A stretch of 64,000 bases of DNA from Candidatus Amarobacter glycogenicus (GTDB lineage Bacteria > Chloroflexota > Dehalococcoidia > Tepidiformales > Tepidiformaceae), in assembly GCA_016719395.1 (NCBI GenBank), contig JADJZF010000003.1, positions 124,001 through 188,000 on the forward strand. Direction: 5' to 3'. The position numbers and the translations under genes were made by a program. Below are positions 51,707 to 60,349 of the stretch, piece after piece. Numbering within the stretch: the first letter of the stretch is position 1; each line of letters begins with the position of its first letter. Under the pieces are notes generated by a model that saw only the letters and a list, made by a program, of their open reading frames with translations, had not been told where the DNA came from and ran no database searches.

Positions 51707-52843
51707 CTACTTGTTCGGGTTCAACAGATACTTCGAGCCGGTGGCCTGGCGGCCGTAGACCGCGATGTGTTCCGGCTGGAGCACCTCTCGCAGGGAAACT
51801 TCACGGGTGTAGGTGCTGGCGAACGTTGTCGTGATGCTGCTGGCGACGCGGTCGCGGAGGCGCTGCGTTACTTCTGGCCCAAGCTTCGTGAGAAACGGCG
51901 TGAGCAACCAGCCGCCAATGCCCCACGCCATGCCGTACGCCCGGTTGAGGATGGTCGGGGTGCGGTCGAGGCCACCGTAGATGTACACCTGCTTGTGCGT
52001 CGCTGAGCCATACCGGCTGTACTCGCCGGCTCCGCGGCTGGCGGCGATCTCCATCGCCGTGAGTACCTGGCTGGCCAGGGTCCCGCCACCAGTGGCGTCA
52101 AAGGCGAGCATGGCACCTGTCGCGGTGATCGCGTCGACGAGGTCGGTCATGAAAGTCGGGGCGGAGGAGTCGCAGACGTGAGTCGCACCGATGCCCCTGA
52201 GCACATCGGCCTGCTCCGGGCGACGGACGACGTTCACAAGCCCAATGCCTTCTTCCAGGCAGAGTTTTTGCAGCATTTGACCGAGGTTCGATGCCGCCGC
52301 CGTGTGGACCAGGGCCTTGTATCCTTCGAGCCGCATGGTCTCGACCATACCGAGGGCGGTGAGCGGGTTTACGAAGCACGAAGCACCCTCGGCGGGCGTA
52401 GTGCCCTCGGGAAGCGGAAGCACCTGGCTGACATCGATGACGCGATACTGGGAGTACATCGCCCCGCCGAGGAGGCCGACGGTCCTGCCGACAAGCGCTC
52501 GAGCAGGCGCTGAATCGCCCGCAGCGATCACAACTCCAGCGCCCTCGTTCCCCACAGGGAGCGAATCTCCGATGCGGGCGGCCATCGCCCGCATGACGGC
52601 CGGGCCGACCGGGGCCGTTAGTACGGGGGTCCCGGGAGAGCCCGCGAGCGTTGCCGCTGTCATGTCGGCCCCGCCAAAGAGCAAGCCGAGGTCCGAGGGA
52701 TTGAGGGGCGCGGCCTCGACCCGCACGACGACTTCCGATGGACCCGGCGAGGGCGTCGGAATGGATACGAGCGAAAGTTCGAGTACGCCATCCGGCCTGA
52801 TGAGTGAACGAAGCTGAAGTCCGGCGTCAAGTTCGGTGGTCAT
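51707..52843 (-). CDS. medium-chain (zinc-type) dehydrogenase/quinone oxidoreductase
   Basis: This 378-residue MDR-family NAD(P)H oxidoreductase has an N-terminal GroES-like domain (VVVRVEAAPLNPSDLGLL, VGNEGAGVVIAAGD). The Rossmann domain follows (CFVNPLTALGMVETM, LVHTAAASNLGQMLQKLC, GIGATHVCDSS). The zinc-binding Cys of alcohol dehydrogenases is absent; NPSD and NPLTALG point to quinone-oxidoreductase-like members. The substrate is unknown. It is downstream of and co-directional with arsR, 105 nt away. Confidence 0.86.
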   Translation of the reverse strand: MTTELDAGLQLRSLIRPDGVLELSLVSIPTPSPGPSEVVVRVEAAPLNPSDLGLLFGGADMTAATLAGSPGTPVLTAPVGPAVMRAMAARIGDSLPVGNEGAGVVIAAGDSAPARALVGRTVGLLGGAMYSQYRVIDVSQVLPLPEGTTPAEGASCFVNPLTALGMVETMRLEGYKALVHTAAASNLGQMLQKLCLEEGIGLVNVVRRPEQADVLRGIGATHVCDSSAPTFMTDLVDAITATGAMLAFDATGGGTLASQVLTAMEIAASRGAGEYSRYGSATHKQVYIYGGLDRTPTILNRAYGMAWGIGGWLLTPFLTKLGPEVTQRLRDRVASSITTTFASTYTREVSLREVLQPEHIAVYGRQATGSKYLLNPNK

Positions 52844-52948
52844 GTGGTGGTTCTCCTCCAGGTGGGTCGAGGGTGGGTTCGCTGCCGGTCGATGATCCGC
52901 GACGGCGGGAGCGCTTCGAAGTTGGCGCTGGCCGTGTCATGCCGGCGG

Positions 52949-53266
52949 TCAGGGAGTTTCGCAGGTCTCGTCGGCACAGCAGATACCGTAGGTGAAGTTG
53001 GCGAGCCAGCGGACAGTCTCCGGGTTCAGGCAGTAGCACTGATCGCCTTCTATGGTGCCCTCGATGATCCCTGCTTCCTTGAGCACCTTCAGATGCTGCG
53101 AAACGGTGGACTGGGCAAGTGGGAGGACGCCGACGAAGTCGCTGGTTGCGCAGGCGTCGCGCTTCGCCAGCTCGCGCAAGATCCGCACACGAGCAGGATT
53201 GCCGAGCGCCCTGAACACCGCCGCGGCCCGCTGATCCTGGGCTTCGAGGTCTTCGATGACTTTCAT
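52949..53266 (-). CDS. arsR: ArsR-family repressor
   Basis: This 105-residue winged-helix repressor has FRALGNPARVRILRELAKRDACATSDF, the recognition helix QSTVSQHLKVLKEAGIIEG and the wing GDQCYCLNPE. Cys pairs in the wing (QCYC) and at the C-terminus (GICCADETC) could form a trivalent arsenic or metal site. The usual ELCVCDL site near helix 3 is not present, as in several ArsR groups with relocated cysteines. The gene diverges from arsM, and two palindromes lie in the shared promoter region. Confidence 0.9.
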   Translation of the reverse strand: MKVIEDLEAQDQRAAAVFRALGNPARVRILRELAKRDACATSDFVGVLPLAQSTVSQHLKVLKEAGIIEGTIEGDQCYCLNPETVRWLANFTYGICCADETCETP

Positions 53267-53275
53267 GAGGCCATG

Positions 53276-53330
53276 ATATTCGTAAAAATACGATATTGAC
53301 AGCCTTTCGCGTTCATCGTAATTTTACGAT
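53276..53330. promoter_or_regulatory. divergent arsR-arsM promoter with two ArsR-type operators
   Basis: Toward arsM, TTGACA (53296-53301), 17 nt, then TAATTT (53319-53324) is a near-consensus promoter. The palindrome ATCGTAATTTTACGAT (53315-53330) covers this -10. A second related palindrome, ATTCGTAAAAATACGAT (53278-53294), lies between the -35 and the arsR start at 53266. Both share CGTA/TACG arms around an A/T centre, as expected for one dimeric regulator controlling both directions. Confidence 0.75.
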
Positions 53331-53356
53331 GACATCGCACAAGGAGGTCACCGACG

Positions 53357-54212
53357 ATGGTGACACGCACCCCGGAAGAGATCCGTTCCGAAGTCTCCAA
53401 GGCCTATGGCAACCGTGTACGCGGCGTACTCGCAGCAGACGAGGCCCTTCCCCTGGTCGACGCTGCGAACTGCTGTGCACCGGCGGCCACGGCGGAAGCG
53501 AGTTCTTGTTGCGGAACAGAATCCGCCAGCGAAGACGTTTCCTGCTGCGGAGTCAGTGACGACCAGACGATCGTGACGAACGTCGCTCAGCTTTACCAGC
53601 AGTCGGACGTGAGCGACCTCCCCATCGACCGTTACCGATGTGGCCTTCGGCTGCGGCAACCCCACGGCGATTTCTGCGCTGCTTCCCGGCCAGGTCGTCC
53701 TCGACCTCGGCTCGGGCGGCGGAATCGACTGTTTCCTCGCGGCGAAGATGGTCGGCGAGACCGGCCGCGTCTACGGTGTGGATATGACCTCGGAGATGAT
53801 CGCCCTCGCCCGGAGGAACCAGCAGAAGGTGGGCGCCACCAATGTGGAGTTCCGGCTCGGGGAGATCGAACACCTGCCGATCGACACCGGCACAGTGGAC
53901 GTCATCATTTCGAACTGCGTCATCAACCTCTCCCCCGACAAGGACCAGGTCTTCCGCGAGGCGTTCCGCGTGCTGAAGCCAGGCGGACGCCTCCAGGTTT
54001 CGGACATCGTCTGGACCAGGCCTGCGCCCGAGGGTGTGAAGGAAGACATCGAGCAGTGGGCGGGTTGCATTGCCGGCGCGCTCCTGGAGACCGACTACAA
54101 GGCGAAGATCGTCGCCGCGGGGTTCACCGGAGTGACTTCGGTGGCCACCGATTATCCCGGCGGCACAGGGGTCGCGTCAGCCGCTGTGACGGCGACGAAG
54201 CCGCTGGCGTAA
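53357..54212 (+). CDS. arsM: arsenite S-adenosylmethionine methyltransferase (frameshifted)
   Basis: This enzyme methylates arsenite to volatile or less toxic species. VTDVAFGCGNPTAISALLPGQVVLDLGSGGGIDCFLAAKMVG contains the SAM loop. The arsenic-binding cysteines lie in FGCGNP and ISNCVINLSPDK, with another in WAGCIAGAL. The N-terminus has three CC pairs (NCC, SCCG, SCCG). Near 53615 the frame shifts: DLP is followed by nonsense unless one C is removed from a CCCC run, after which STVTDVAFG is read. The GGAGG at 53343 serves ATG 53357. ArsR probably represses it. Confidence 0.9.
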
Positions 54213-54233
54213 TTTCGGCAGCTCGATTCTCGC

Positions 54234-54265
54234 AAAGAAGGCGCGCCCCCAGGTGCGCCTTCTTT
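54234..54265 (+). terminator. intrinsic terminator after arsM
   Basis: AAAGAAGGCGC (54234-54244) and GCGCCTTCTTT (54255-54265) form a perfect 11-bp stem with a 10-nt loop, 21 nt after the stop. The T-residues of the tail are part of the stem. Confidence 0.75.
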
Positions 54266-54404
54266 GGTTGTGCACCACAGGCCAGTGAGCGCTGGCCGAT
54301 TGGCCATCTCCACAGCTCCGAAGACCGGCGAAAGTGGAGGTGAACACTCACGCCTGGCCCGTCCGCACGGGTTCGGACGGCGGGCCAGCCGGAAGGAAGA
54401 CGAA

Positions 54405-54521
54405 ATGAACTGGCTCTTCATCGCGTGCATCGCCGGCGTGATTGCGCTGGCGGCCATGGTCGGCCTCGCCAACCGCGACGGCCACGGTGGTCGTCACGGC
54501 AGCCGGAATGCTCCGGCCTGA
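54405..54521 (+). CDS. 38-residue single-helix membrane protein
   Basis: MNWLFIACIAGVIALAAMVGLANRDGH is one transmembrane helix, followed by a short His/Gly/Arg-rich tail. GGAAGGAAG precedes the ATG at a good distance. The next gene starts 20 nt downstream with its own GGAGGAG. Function is unknown; small membrane proteins of this kind often modulate partners. Confidence 0.5.
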   Translation: MNWLFIACIAGVIALAAMVGLANRDGHGGRHGSRNAPA

Positions 54522-54541
54522 CCTGCGGAGGAGATGACAAG

Positions 54542-54931
54542 ATGCCCAATGAACGCGCTGCGCGAGTTGCCGAGTCACTGCTGCAGTCCGCCGAGACGCT
54601 GGGGAAAGCTTCCACGGCCACGGAAGTCCGGACGGCGGTGAAAGACGGCTTGCTGGGGTTGGAGTACCACCTCGACACGTTGGCCCAGGAATTGGCGCGC
54701 GATCCAGCAGCGCCGGGAGCCTTTGAGCCAGCTCTTCGCGGCCGGGCGGAGAAAGTGGAAGCGACCCTTCGGGAACTGCTCGTCGCAGCATGGGCGATGC
54801 TCGCCCTGAACGACGAGCAGTTAGGCACGCTGGAGCGAGCCAGGGCACTGGCGAAACAGCTCCGGGCAGTTGAGCACGACGAGGTGAAGCTCGTCTTCGA
54901 CCAGCTGCTCGCGCCCCAGGGGATCGACTAA
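54542..54931 (+). CDS. helical protein of unknown function
   Basis: This 129-residue soluble, nearly all-helical protein opens AARVAESLLQSAETLGKASTATEVRTAVKDGLLGLEYHLDTLAQELA and later reads LVAAWAMLALNDEQLGTLERARALAKQL. I do not recognise a family. It has a strong Shine-Dalgarno and follows the 38-residue membrane protein by 20 nt, so they are probably co-transcribed. Both are separated from arsM by a terminator. Confidence 0.6.
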   Translation: MPNERAARVAESLLQSAETLGKASTATEVRTAVKDGLLGLEYHLDTLAQELARDPAAPGAFEPALRGRAEKVEATLRELLVAAWAMLALNDEQLGTLERARALAKQLRAVEHDEVKLVFDQLLAPQGID

Positions 54932-54949
54932 CGAGCGGTCAGAACTCGC

Positions 54950-55756
54950 TTAAGGGCCGCACGAGAGCGTCACGGTCACCGGCCCAGCTGGCATTTTGAA
55001 GGTTGTTGTGCTTTCGAGGGGAGCGGCGAGTGTGGCGCCGATCGCGATCCACTGCTTGAACCGCTGGTCGCTCGTCGACAGGCCCACGAACGTCCCTGGC
55101 GGCACACAGGCAAGGTCGATCCCCTTGGGTGAGGTCCCCGTCCCCATGATGCAAACAGTCGGATTGTTCACAGTCACGGGGTAGCAGGCAGCCTCGCTGG
55201 GGGCGGTCGTCGCGGTAGGCGGCGGAGTGGTGGCCGTCGGGGCGACCGGGGCCTGGGGATCGGGGTGGAGGGGAGCTGTCGGAGGGACGGTGGCGGCTGC
55301 CGGAACGGGCGTAGGCGCCCCTGCTCCGGACGGCGAGGCATCCGGGCTGAGGGGCACCGTAGTGGCCGTCGGCCCGGCAGGTTGGGAGGTCTTAGCCGCC
55401 GTCTTTGCCGGTGGCTGAGTGCTCCGGCCAGACAACGCCTGGGTAGACTGCTTCGGATCGTCTCCGCCACCACCGAGCAGGATGAAGAGCGCGAACCCGG
55501 CAGCGCCGCCCAGCAGTACGAGCGCGGCAGCCGCTGTCACGAAGAGCGGCAATCGCCGGGCGCCCGGCGGTCGGGCCGGCGCCAGTTCCGCCGTGCCGCC
55601 GGCCGGAGCACCGCAGGTTTCGCAGAACTTCAATCCCGGAGATGCCAGCGCGTGGCCATTCGGGCAGGCCGCCCAGGATCCGCAAGCAACGCAGAACTGG
55701 TTCCCGGCGGCAACCGGGGTCGAGCAGTTGGGGCAGGCTGGCGCGGGGGTACTCAC
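54950..55756 (-). CDS. zinc-ribbon membrane protein with Pro/Thr-rich linker
   Basis: This 268-residue protein has a double zinc ribbon at residues 8-50 (CPNCSTPVAAGNQFCVACG and CPNGHALASPGLKFCETCG). One transmembrane helix follows (LPLFVTAAAALVLLGGAAGFALFILL), then about 85 residues of Pro/Thr/Ala low complexity and a small C-terminal domain with several Cys (ACYPVTVNNPTVCIMGTG, LACVPPGTF, LSCGP). The zinc part is probably cytoplasmic and the C-terminal domain outside. The family is not recognised. Confidence 0.7.
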   Translation of the reverse strand: MSTPAPACPNCSTPVAAGNQFCVACGSWAACPNGHALASPGLKFCETCGAPAGGTAELAPARPPGARRLPLFVTAAAALVLLGGAAGFALFILLGGGGDDPKQSTQALSGRSTQPPAKTAAKTSQPAGPTATTVPLSPDASPSGAGAPTPVPAAATVPPTAPLHPDPQAPVAPTATTPPPTATTAPSEAACYPVTVNNPTVCIMGTGTSPKGIDLACVPPGTFVGLSTSDQRFKQWIAIGATLAAPLESTTTFKMPAGPVTVTLSCGP

Positions 55757-55865
55757 TTGGGCTCCGTGCGCGGCGGTGTGGATGAAACCATCGTGGTATT
55801 CCCGATGTCAAGCGAAGAGCATCCTCTCAAGGTATGCCGTCGTGGCGCCCTGGGGTGCCCGATGC

Positions 55866-55917
55866 TAGGATTTGACCCGCGCGATCCATGACGCCCGGCC
55901 TCTCGGCCGGGTTCTTT
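55866..55917 (+). promoter_or_regulatory. -10-like box and terminator-like hairpin in the carboxyltransferase leader
   Basis: TAGGAT (55866-55871) is followed by CCCGGCC-TCTC-GGCCGGG (55894-55911) and TTCTTT. If transcription starts near 55878, this hairpin would be an early terminator about 65 nt before the ATG at 55976, as in attenuators. No leader peptide or known riboswitch is seen, and the -35 region is weak. Confidence 0.4.
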
Positions 55918-55975
55918 GCGCCCCACCATACCGTCGGCGCCCGTGCCACACCGGGTGACCTGGAGAGGCCTACCC

Positions 55976-57479
55976 ATGACCGAACAACTCACCGCAGAAC
56001 AGAAGCTGGCCCAGCTCATCGAGCTGAAGCAGAAGGTCGCTGAGGGTGGCGGGCTCAAAGGAATTGAGCGCCTGCACGCACGCGGGAAACTCACCGCCCG
56101 CGAACGCGTAGACCTGCTCCTTGATCCCGGCAGCTTCGATGAACTCGACTCCCTGATGCGGGCGCGGAGCATCGACAACAGCACCGGCGAAGCAGTCGTG
56201 ACCGGCTGGGGTAAGGTCGATGGCCGGCCCGTCTACGTATACGCCTATGACTTCACGCTCGTCGGTGGTTCGCTGAGCGAGGCCGTCGCCGAGAAGATCT
56301 TGAAGGTCATGGACCTTTCGATGACGACCGGCGCGCCGATCATCGGCATCATCGACTCGGGCGGGGCCCGCATCCAGGACGGCCCGGAGGCGCTCCGCGG
56401 CTTCGGCGAAATCTTCGCCATGAACACCCTCGCAAGCGGTGTGGTCCCGCAGATCAGCATCATCATGGGCCCTTCCGCGGGTGGCGGCGCCTACAGCCCC
56501 GCCCTCACCGACTTCATCTTCATGACCGAAGGCAGCGGGCAGATGTACATCACCGGCCCGGATGTGATCCGCGCGGTGACGGGCGAGGAAGTGACGCACG
56601 ATGAGCTCGGTGGGGCTATCGCGCACGCGAGCCGTTCCGGCGTCGCCCACTTTGCGGTCGATGGCGAAGAAGCAACGATGCAGGAAGTGCGGCGGCTGCT
56701 TTCATTCCTCCCTTCGAACAATGCGGAGGACCCGCCCTTCACCGGCACAAACGACGACCCCGCGCGCGCGGATGACGATCTCCTGACGATCGTGCCGGCC
56801 GAGCCAAATCGCCCCTACGACGTGCGAGAGGTCATCGACCGGCTCGTCGATGACGGGGACTTCATGGAAACGGATGGCGGGCCGCGTGGTCGGGTTCGTA
56901 GCGAACCAGCCGGCGCAGCTCGCGGGTGCGCTGGACATCAACGCCAGCCGCAAAGCCAGCCGGTTCGTCCGATGCTGTGACTGCTTCAACATCCCACTCG
57001 TGACGCTCGTAGACACTCCCGGTTTCCTCCCGGGACTGAGCCAGGAGTATGGCGGGATCATCACCCATGGCGCGAAGTTGCTCTATGCCTACAGCGAAGC
57101 GACGGTACCGAAGATCTCGGTGATCCTGCGCAAGAGCTACGGTGGGGCCCACCTCGTTATGTCCAGCAAGCACCTGCGCGGCGACATGAACTACGCCTGG
57201 CCAACAGCAGAAATCGCGGTCGCAGGGCCCGATGCGGCGGCGAACGTGGTCTACCGCGAGGAAATCGCGAACGCACGGGACCCCGAGGCGAAGCGCAAGG
57301 AGCTCATCGAGGAGTACCGGCAGAAATTCGCGAACCCGTACATCCCGGCTGGCCGTGGCTTCCTCGATGACGTGATCGACCCGCGCCAGACGCGGGCGAA
57401 GGTCGTGCGGGCGCTGGAGATGCTGGAGAACAAGGCCGACCGGAACCCTCCGAAGAAGCACGGCAACATCCCGCTTTAG
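55976..57479 (+). CDS. acyl-CoA carboxylase carboxyltransferase subunit (frameshift plus small deletion)
   Basis: This is the biotin-dependent carboxyltransferase beta subunit (propionyl-/acetyl-CoA carboxylase, PccB-like), about 500 residues. The first part has LHARGKLTARERVDLLLDPGSF, IIDSGGARIQDG and IMGPSAGGGAYSPALTDF. The second part has GRVVGFVANQPAQLAGALDINASRKASRFVRCCDCFNIPLVTLVDTPGFLPG, EYGGIITHGAKLLYAY and DVIDPRQTR. At about 56870 the frame changes and some 15-17 residues expected between DGDFME and GRMAGRVVG are missing. Acetyl- versus propionyl-CoA use cannot be decided by eye. GGAGAGG precedes the ATG. Confidence 0.9.
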
Positions 57480-57525
57480 GCGGACTCAGCGTGGGAAAAT
57501 GAACAGAAAACCCAGAACCCGCTGG

Positions 57526-57563
<38 letters not shown>

Positions 57564-57625
57564 CGCTGTGCTCGCGCCGGCCGTTTGCCGATCGGTCCGC
57601 CGTGACCGGGCGTCAGTCCGCCACT

Positions 57626-58830
57626 TCAGCGTGCCCCGTCGCCCCGGGCCCGGGGACGCAGGCTGCCGCCCGTGCCGTTGACGATGCAGGAGCGAGCCTT
57701 GGTCTGCTTGCCTGGGAGGCCGCTGAAACCGCCGTCTTCGGCCGTGCCGGAGAGCTGCCGGTAGGCTTCAACCAACAGCTGCATGCCGTACATGCCGGAG
57801 TGGTTGAAGGAGAGGCCCCCGCCGTTGGTGTTCATGGGGAATTTCCCGCCGGGAGCGGCATGGCCGTCCTTCCAGAGGCGGAATCCTTCGCCGCGGGGCG
57901 CCAGGCCGAGCATCTCTGCCGTGATCCCGGCGGTGACGGTGAAGGAGTCGTAGAGCATGGCCATTTCCATGTCTTCCGGACCCATGCCCGCCATTTTGTA
58001 GGCGGCGGCGCTCGAAGCCGCCGCGGAGGTGGCGGTGAAGTCGCCCATTTCGAGCATGTTCGAGTGGCTCATGCTCTCGCCGGCGCCGGCGATCCACACT
58101 GGCTTCGTCTTCACGCTGCGGGCGATCTCCGGGCTGACAACCAGCACTGCCCCGCCGTGGTCGGTGACCAGGCAGCAATGCAACAACGTGAGCGGCCACG
58201 AGACGAGCCGTGCGTTGTTCACGTCGTCGATGGTGATCGGGCCACCGGCCGGGTTCGTCTCCTTGGAGAACATGACGGCGCGGGGGTTGAGGGTCGCCCA
58301 CTGGCGAGTGACGACAGCGATGTGTCCGAAGTCCTCGGGCGTGGTGCCGTAACGATGGTTGTGGCGGGTCATTGCGTGGGAGTAGTTCGATGGCGCGCCG
58401 GAGACGCCGTACGGATTGCTGAACTGGCTACCCGGATCCCACGGGTCCATGCCGCGCGCGCGGCCGGTCCCTGCTCCGCGGGTCGCCCGGGAGGACCACC
58501 CGTTCTCTCCGTGAGTTACAAGTGCGACGTTGATGATGCCGGCGTGGATTGCCGCGAGGGCATGGTGCACGTGCATTTCGAACGAGCATCCGCCCACCGA
58601 GGTGGTGTCGATGTAGGCCGGGTGGAGGCCGAGGTGTTCGGCAATTGCGGAGGAGAATCCGGCGCTGAAAATGCCGTCGATCGCACTGATCGGGATGCCC
58701 GTCTGCTTCGAGACGTTCTTGATGGCCGAGATATGAAGCTGGAGGGCCGTCTTCGGCTGTTCTGGATAGCCAATCAATCGGCTTCGGCGGCGCCGACGAT
58801 CGCGGCGGCGCGGGAGAGTTCACCTGGCAT
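57626..58830 (-). CDS. SCP-x-like thiolase, second copy (frameshifted, C-terminus corrupted)
   Basis: This thiolase has about 400 residues. The start at ATG 58830 reads PGELSRAAAIVGAAEAD; one missing base near 58778 then leads to LIGYPEQPKTALQLH. TSVGGCSFEMHVHHALAAI holds the nucleophile region, and MNTNGGGLSFNHSGMYGMQLLVEAYRQL the C-terminal catalytic segment. After SCIVNGTGGS the sequence becomes Arg-rich and ends, so the last 10-15 residues are lost near the poly-G run. It is 14 nt downstream of its DUF35 partner. Confidence 0.83.
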
Positions 58831-58844
58831 GGTTCGAGTACCCC

Positions 58845-59258
58845 TTAGACCACGCGCCAGAACGGGATGTGAACATCCGCACTGGCTGCTTCGAATTCGA
58901 CTTTTACCTTCGCGCCGATCTTGATCGTCTCCGGCCTGGTCGGGTCGACACCGCGAAGGACGGTGAACATCCGGTCGCCCTCGGCGAGGTCGATATACGC
59001 GGTGACGAAGGGGGTCTCATCGGCCCAGCCACCGAAAGCGCGGTGCTGGACGGCGAAGGTATGGATGTAGCCGATGCCGGAACCCTCGATCCATTCGATC
59101 TCGGTGGCGTGGCAGAAGGGGCAGATCCAGCGGGGATACCAGTGGACGCGGTTGCAGCTGGTGCAGCGAGGAAGGACGAGCTTGTCCTCCTTCGCCGCAT
59201 CCCAGAAGGGCCTGGTGAGCGGGTCGCCCGGCTCGGGTATTGGCTTGTTGTAAGGCAT
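58845..59258 (-). CDS. zinc-ribbon OB-fold DUF35 protein, thiolase partner
   Basis: This 137-residue protein has the complete rubredoxin-like zinc ribbon LPRCTSCNRVHWYPRWICPFCHATEIEW (two CxxC) and an OB fold (SGIGYIHTFAVQHRAF, PFVTAYIDLAEGDRMFTVLRG). It belongs to the ChsH2/DUF35 group that binds acyl-CoA and assembles with SCP-x thiolases. It is upstream of the thiolase by 14 nt. Unlike the paralogue at 36388, all four cysteines are present. Confidence 0.9.
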   Translation of the reverse strand: MPYNKPIPEPGDPLTRPFWDAAKEDKLVLPRCTSCNRVHWYPRWICPFCHATEIEWIEGSGIGYIHTFAVQHRAFGGWADETPFVTAYIDLAEGDRMFTVLRGVDPTRPETIKIGAKVKVEFEAASADVHIPFWRVV

Positions 59259-59386
59259 AGCGGATGGCAGTCCTTCGGCACGTGCACCGCTTCGCGGCAG
59301 GCTGGCCGCGTGGGCAATCCGTGCAAGAGATGGTGGACGAACGCTACGTGAATGAGAGCGAACGGGAAAGGGGACTACTGTCGACC

Positions 59387-60307
59387 CTATGGTCCTCTCA
59401 ACTCCCAGAACGTGTCGACTACTTCCGGGACGCCTTCGGCGAGCTGGGCGTCGAGGCGCCGGAGCAGGTCTTCGGCCTCATCGAGGGTGATGTTCCGGCG
59501 CAATTGGAGTTCGCCGTTGACGAGCACCGAGTGCGCGCCGAGTTGCATGGTGAGCAATCGGACGACCCGCTCGACTTCTGGGAAACCGCGCAGGCAATCG
59601 TCGATGGCGTCGCGCACTTCCTTGCCGGCTGAGGCGCCGATGAGCAGATTCCGAGCCTGCAGCCCGAGGAGGAACGCGACGATCGTGAGAACGACGCCGA
59701 TCCCGACTGAGGCGATCCCGTCCCAACTCTCGTCTCCGGTCGATTGCGACAGGAACAGTCCGAGGGCTGCGAGGGCGAGGCCGGTGAGGGCGGCTCCGTC
59801 TTCGAAGAAGACGGTCTTGGTCGTCAGGTCCGGCGACTGGCGAATGTACCGGACGATGCTCCAATTGCGACGGCGCGCGCCACGAAGGAGGCCGCGGATG
59901 GCGATTGCGAAGGAGGCCAGCTCGAAAATGAATGCCATGCCCAGGACGCCGAAGGCGATGGCAAGTTCCGTATGGGAACGCTCGTGGGGGTGCGGGTGAA
60001 TGAGGGTACGGATGCCTTCGTAGAACGAGAAGGCGGCGCCCGCGACGAAGATGAAGATGGCTGCAAGGAACGACCAGAAGAACGCTTCCTTGCCGTATCC
60101 ATGGGGGTGCTTCTCATCGGCAGCGGCATTCGAGAGGTTGATGCCAACGAGGAGGAAGACCTGGTTCACCGTATCGGCAAAGGAGTGCCCGGCCTCCGCC
60201 AGCATCGCGGCGCTTCCGGTAAGGATGCCCGCGACAAGTTTGCCGGCAGCAATCGCGAAGTTCGCGCCCATGGCGGCGAGGACTGCAGGCTTGCTCTCTT
60301 CTGACAT
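59387..60307 (-). CDS. cation diffusion facilitator transporter
   Basis: This 306-residue divalent-metal/H+ antiporter has six helices. The first metal motif is AEAGHSFADTVNQ (HxxxD in helix 2). In helix 5 the second motif reads FFEDGAALTGLAL, where Asp is kept but the His is replaced by Glu, as in the SLC30A9-like branch. The cytoplasmic C-terminal domain (PEVERVVRLLTMQLGAHSVLVNGELQLRRN) is a ferredoxin-like dimerisation domain. The metal is unknown; zinc or manganese is likely. It is on the same strand as the recombinase-like gene upstream. Confidence 0.88.
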   Translation of the reverse strand: MSEESKPAVLAAMGANFAIAAGKLVAGILTGSAAMLAEAGHSFADTVNQVFLLVGINLSNAAADEKHPHGYGKEAFFWSFLAAIFIFVAGAAFSFYEGIRTLIHPHPHERSHTELAIAFGVLGMAFIFELASFAIAIRGLLRGARRRNWSIVRYIRQSPDLTTKTVFFEDGAALTGLALAALGLFLSQSTGDESWDGIASVGIGVVLTIVAFLLGLQARNLLIGASAGKEVRDAIDDCLRGFPEVERVVRLLTMQLGAHSVLVNGELQLRRNITLDEAEDLLRRLDAQLAEGVPEVVDTFWELRGP

Positions 60308-60349
60308 GTCCGCAGCATGACGGGAGAGGGGAGAAGAGAGAAGGGACTT

